The position numbers and the translations under genes were made by a program. The notes beneath the pieces were generated by a model. The model was not told the DNA's origin. It did no database searches and was given only the letters and a program-made list of their open reading frames with translations. DNA of 7,642 nucleotides from Bacillota bacterium (GTDB lineage: Bacteria; Bacillota_A; Clostridia; Peptostreptococcales; Anaerovoracaceae): NCBI GenBank assembly GCA_017438085.1, contig JAFRWH010000240.1, forward strand, positions 1-7,642. The letters run 5' to 3'. Below, one piece after another: positions 6,029-7,642 of this stretch. Each line of letters opens with the position of its first letter. Position 1 is the stretch's first letter.

Positions 6029-6571
6029 TCAGTTTTCTATATTCAGCATGCCGTAGCTCTCGTCTTTTCTCTTGTAAACTACGCATACATGGTTGGTCTC
6101 TTCATCTCTGAACACATAGAAGTTGTGGTTCAGCAGCTCCATCTGAATGATGGCTTCGTCCACGGGCATTGGACTGATCCTGAAGCTTTTGGTCTTGACG
6201 ACCTTGATCTCTTCCTCTTCCTCTGCAACAGGAGCTGCAGTATCGGGGATCTCAGCAAGAAGTATTTCCTTCTGCTCCTTGTGCTTCTTGACCAGCTTGC
6301 TCTTAAATCTGGACATCTGGGAGGAAAGCTTGTCCATAACTTTATCAAGACAGAAAATCAGGTCGTTGCCTGCCTCTTCTGCTCTGAAGATAAGTCCGCC
6401 GGCACTGATGGTGGCTTCCAGTTTAACAGTGTTGTTTTTCTCGTTTTTGAGAACAACATTGGCAACGGTGTCCTTCGCGAAGTACTTATCCAGCTTGGAC
6501 AGCTTCTTTTCGATGGTTGCAAGAGTCTTCTCTGCAGGGTTCAGGCCTTTACTGGTGATGTTGATCTTCAT
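6029..6571 (-). CDS. hpf: Long-form hibernation promoting factor (HPF/RaiA family)
   Basis: HPF binds the 30S subunit at the mRNA/tRNA channel and, in its long form, pairs two 70S ribosomes into inactive 100S dimers during starvation or stationary phase. The 180-aa product matches the long form (about 170-190 aa). It has an N-terminal S30AE beta-alpha domain (about 1-97, starting MKINITSKGL), a charged linker with an acidic EEEEE run (about 98-122) and the C-terminal dimerisation domain (about 123-178, KTKSFRISPMPVDEAI then NHNFYVFRD). The ATG is preceded by AAAGGAGGT (6581-6589) with about 9-10 nt spacing. It is probably transcribed alone: an extended -10 promoter lies upstream at 6640-6648 and a strong terminator downstream. 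The 5' UTR holds a hairpin and tandem CTCCT motifs that could affect translation. Confidence 0.96.
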   Translation of the reverse strand: MKINITSKGLNPAEKTLATIEKKLSKLDKYFAKDTVANVVLKNEKNNTVKLEATISAGGLIFRAEEAGNDLIFCLDKVMDKLSSQMSRFKSKLVKKHKEQKEILLAEIPDTAAPVAEEEEEIKVVKTKSFRISPMPVDEAIIQMELLNHNFYVFRDEETNHVCVVYKRKDESYGMLNIEN

Positions 6572-6606
6572 TTATGTAAAACCTCCTTTCAGGTTATAAA
6601 CGATTA

Positions 6607-6635
6607 AGGAGATAGGAGATTTCACTTTCTCCTAT
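6607..6635 (-). promoter_or_regulatory. hpf 5' UTR hairpin with tandem anti-SD motifs
   Basis: Perfect 8-bp arms (6612-6619 and 6628-6635, 8-nt loop) form a stem-loop beginning close to the predicted transcription start. The 3' arm is part of a perfect 7-bp tandem duplication (6607-6613 and 6614-6620), read ATCTCCT-ATCTCCT in the mRNA. Both copies are complementary to AGGAG-type SD sequence. The structure is clear in the sequence; a regulatory role is inference. Confidence 0.5.
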
Positions 6636-6639
6636 AGGT

Positions 6640-6648
6640 ATTGTACCA
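6640..6648 (-). promoter_or_regulatory. hpf promoter (extended -10)
   Basis: The minus strand reads TGGTACAAT: a TACAAT -10 (6640-6645) with the TGn extension (6646-6648). No good -35 is found 16-18 bp upstream, in line with an extended -10 promoter. The start is predicted near 6633. The surrounding 11-mer TATGGTACAAT recurs exactly upstream of comF. Confidence 0.65.
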
Positions 6649-6724
6649 TATTTTATAATTTATTGTTATATATTTATCGAATAAGATGAAGAATTTTACA
6701 TAGTTCTTTTGATAGGGCCCCGAA

Positions 6725-7450
6725 CTATATTTCGCGCTCCGGATCCGGCTCCCAGCCGGAAGTACCTGCAAAGCACAGGACCGCCACCCGGGAGGCTCCC
6801 GCTTCCTTCAGCAGGCGGCTGCAGGCGTCCGCGGTGCTTCCCGTGGTGACCACATCGTCGACGATGACTATATATTTATTCCTTACCCAGTCACGGTATT
6901 TTGGCGCTATATCAAAGCTCCCTTCAAGCTGACTGCGTCTTGCCCGCCCATCCGAAAGTCTCATGGACGCGGTCATTTCCGTCTTCATAAGCAGTCCGGG
7001 GACATGCGCAATATCTGCCGTCTTCGCTGCGTATTCCGCCAGCAGCTCGGCCTGATTGAAGCCGCGCTTTTTAAGCTTTTCCAGGTGCATCGGGACAGCA
7101 GTCAGAGCATCCGGATGGATATGCTCCATCAGCAGCCTTTCGCCAAGAAGGCGGCCAAGAGGCCTCGCCGCATATGGATTTCCTGCCAATTTAAAACGGC
7201 TCATTATCTGCCTTGGATAAAAGCCATAAACGCAGCACATAAAGAGCTCGTCAAAGGCGAACTCGTCCATATGTCTTTTAAGAGTATTTTCCGTGCACCA
7301 GTCTATTTTTGATGCGCAGACATCGCAGATACCGTGGATGCGGCTGTTTTCCATGGAATCGCCGCAGCACAGACAATAGATATTCTCCGGATAGACTGTG
7401 TCCAGCAGCCCGTCCGCAGAACGCTTTAAGATCTGAATAAGTTTGGCCAT
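6725..7450 (-). CDS. ComF family phosphoribosyltransferase-like protein
   Basis: The product is a 241-aa ComF-type protein. An N-terminal zinc ribbon has paired cysteines C26/C29 and C42/C45 (YCLCCG ... ICDVC). A PRTase-type domain carries AVPMHLEKLKKRGFNQAELL (about 118-137) and the phosphoribosyl-pyrophosphate motif VIVDDVVTTGST (195-206, acidic pair D198-D199). Length is in the usual 220-250 aa range. In naturally competent bacteria ComF is a cytoplasmic protein needed for DNA uptake and handling; in clostridia it is widespread and its role is less clear. The ATG at 7450 gives the expected N-terminus, but its upstream sequence has only a weak GGGCTG-like SD. The frame is open further upstream with no other ATG. 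It lies upstream of hpf, with 153 bp between them. Confidence 0.93.
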   Translation of the reverse strand: MAKLIQILKRSADGLLDTVYPENIYCLCCGDSMENSRIHGICDVCASKIDWCTENTLKRHMDEFAFDELFMCCVYGFYPRQIMSRFKLAGNPYAARPLGRLLGERLLMEHIHPDALTAVPMHLEKLKKRGFNQAELLAEYAAKTADIAHVPGLLMKTEMTASMRLSDGRARRSQLEGSFDIAPKYRDWVRNKYIVIVDDVVTTGSTADACSRLLKEAGASRVAVLCFAGTSGWEPDPEREI

Positions 7451-7565
7451 ATAGTGATACAGCCCGTCGTTTTTGGAAATACTGTTTATTTTGTTTCTTT
7501 ATACGGCGCCACACAAGGCTTCACATGTAAAAGGCACCTACCGCCTTTGCTGAACCGCCCCTTAT

Positions 7566-7574
7566 ATTGTACCA
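7566..7574 (-). promoter_or_regulatory. Probable comF promoter (extended -10)
   Basis: The minus strand reads TGGTACAAT, identical to the hpf extended -10. It predicts a start near 7559 and a leader of about 108 nt before comF. No convincing -35 is seen. The leader contains GGC-rich segments (three AAGGC/GCCTT elements) that can pair in alternative ways. Confidence 0.5.
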
Positions 7575-7582
7575 TAAACACA

Positions 7583-7642
7583 TTACCGGTGGATATACAT
7601 CCTTGTCATATCGGGTTCCCCATCTCCCTGAACCATACAGAG
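7583..7642 (-). CDS. Possible C-terminal end of an upstream gene (partial)
   Basis: A minus-strand frame is open from the window edge to a TAA at 7583-7585 and would give 19 residues ending GDGEPDMTRMYIHR. The stop falls 9 bp before the AT-rich comF promoter, a natural place for an upstream gene to end. I do not recognise the protein. Another minus frame and a plus frame are also open here, so the fragment is too short to be sure it is coding. Confidence 0.3.
   Translation of the reverse strand, partial: LCMVQGDGEPDMTRMYIHR

Noticed and set aside
6700..6728. Stem ATAGTTC/GAACTAT at the comF stop as a terminator
   Set aside because: It has a 15-nt loop, no T-tract after the 3' arm, and overlaps the stop codon. 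It is at best weak.
7278..7514. Minus-strand 78-codon open frame overlapping the 5' part of comF
   Set aside because: It is out of frame with a gene that has clear zinc-ribbon and PRTase motifs, and it begins at GTG with no SD.
1..7642. CRISPR array, insertion sequence, integrase site, tRNA gene or toxin-antitoxin pair
   Set aside because: No regularly spaced repeats, transposase motifs, terminal inverted repeats or tRNA-like cloverleaf were found. All gene space is filled by conserved housekeeping genes.

Overview
The window looks like a chromosomal segment of a Bacillota bacterium, most likely class Clostridia. The evidence is the cdaA-cdaR-glmM gene order that is characteristic of Firmicutes, a long-form HPF, strong AGGAGG-type ribosome binding sites, TATGGTACAAT-type extended -10 promoters, AT-rich spacers around genes of roughly balanced GC, and a standalone beta-helix acyltransferase of a type I associate with Clostridia. 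The only rRNA present is the conserved 5' tip of a 16S gene, so genus and family cannot be read from it.

Every supported gene is on the minus strand, so transcription runs from high to low coordinates. At the right edge there may be the last codons of an upstream gene (7583-7642). Next come a comF-family phosphoribosyltransferase gene (6725-7450) and hpf, the long hibernation-promoting factor (6029-6571). hpf ends at a good intrinsic terminator (about 5941-5968). A probable promoter next to it starts a tightly packed five-gene operon: cdaA (c-di-AMP synthase), cdaR (YbbR-domain regulator), glmM (phosphoglucosamine mutase), a standalone left-handed beta-helix acyltransferase, and a PepT-like M20 peptidase. 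The gene junctions overlap or nearly abut: cdaA/cdaR by 23 bp, cdaR/glmM by 8 bp, glmM/acyltransferase by an SD that overlaps the stop codon, and acyltransferase/peptidase by a 2-bp gap.

Positions 29-533 carry no gene. They hold the control region of a ribosomal RNA operon that reads leftward: two tandem promoters with perfect TTGACA -35 boxes and 17-bp spacers, A-tract UP-like elements, a boxA-like antitermination site, a leader dense in small hairpins, and the 16S 5' end at about position 28.

Functionally the operon joins c-di-AMP signalling (CdaA, CdaR) to amino-sugar supply for the cell wall (GlmM, and plausibly the acyltransferase acting on the GlmM product). The ribosome-related genes, hpf and the rrn operon, flank it. 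Most of the window is ordinary conserved housekeeping DNA and I see no undescribed multi-gene system. The points worth a second look are the standalone acyltransferase next to glmM, the hpf 5' UTR with tandem anti-SD motifs, the inverted repeat around rrn promoter P1, the hairpin-rich 16S leader, the repeat-encoded acidic tail of CdaR, and the lack of a clear terminator between the peptidase gene and the rrn promoters.
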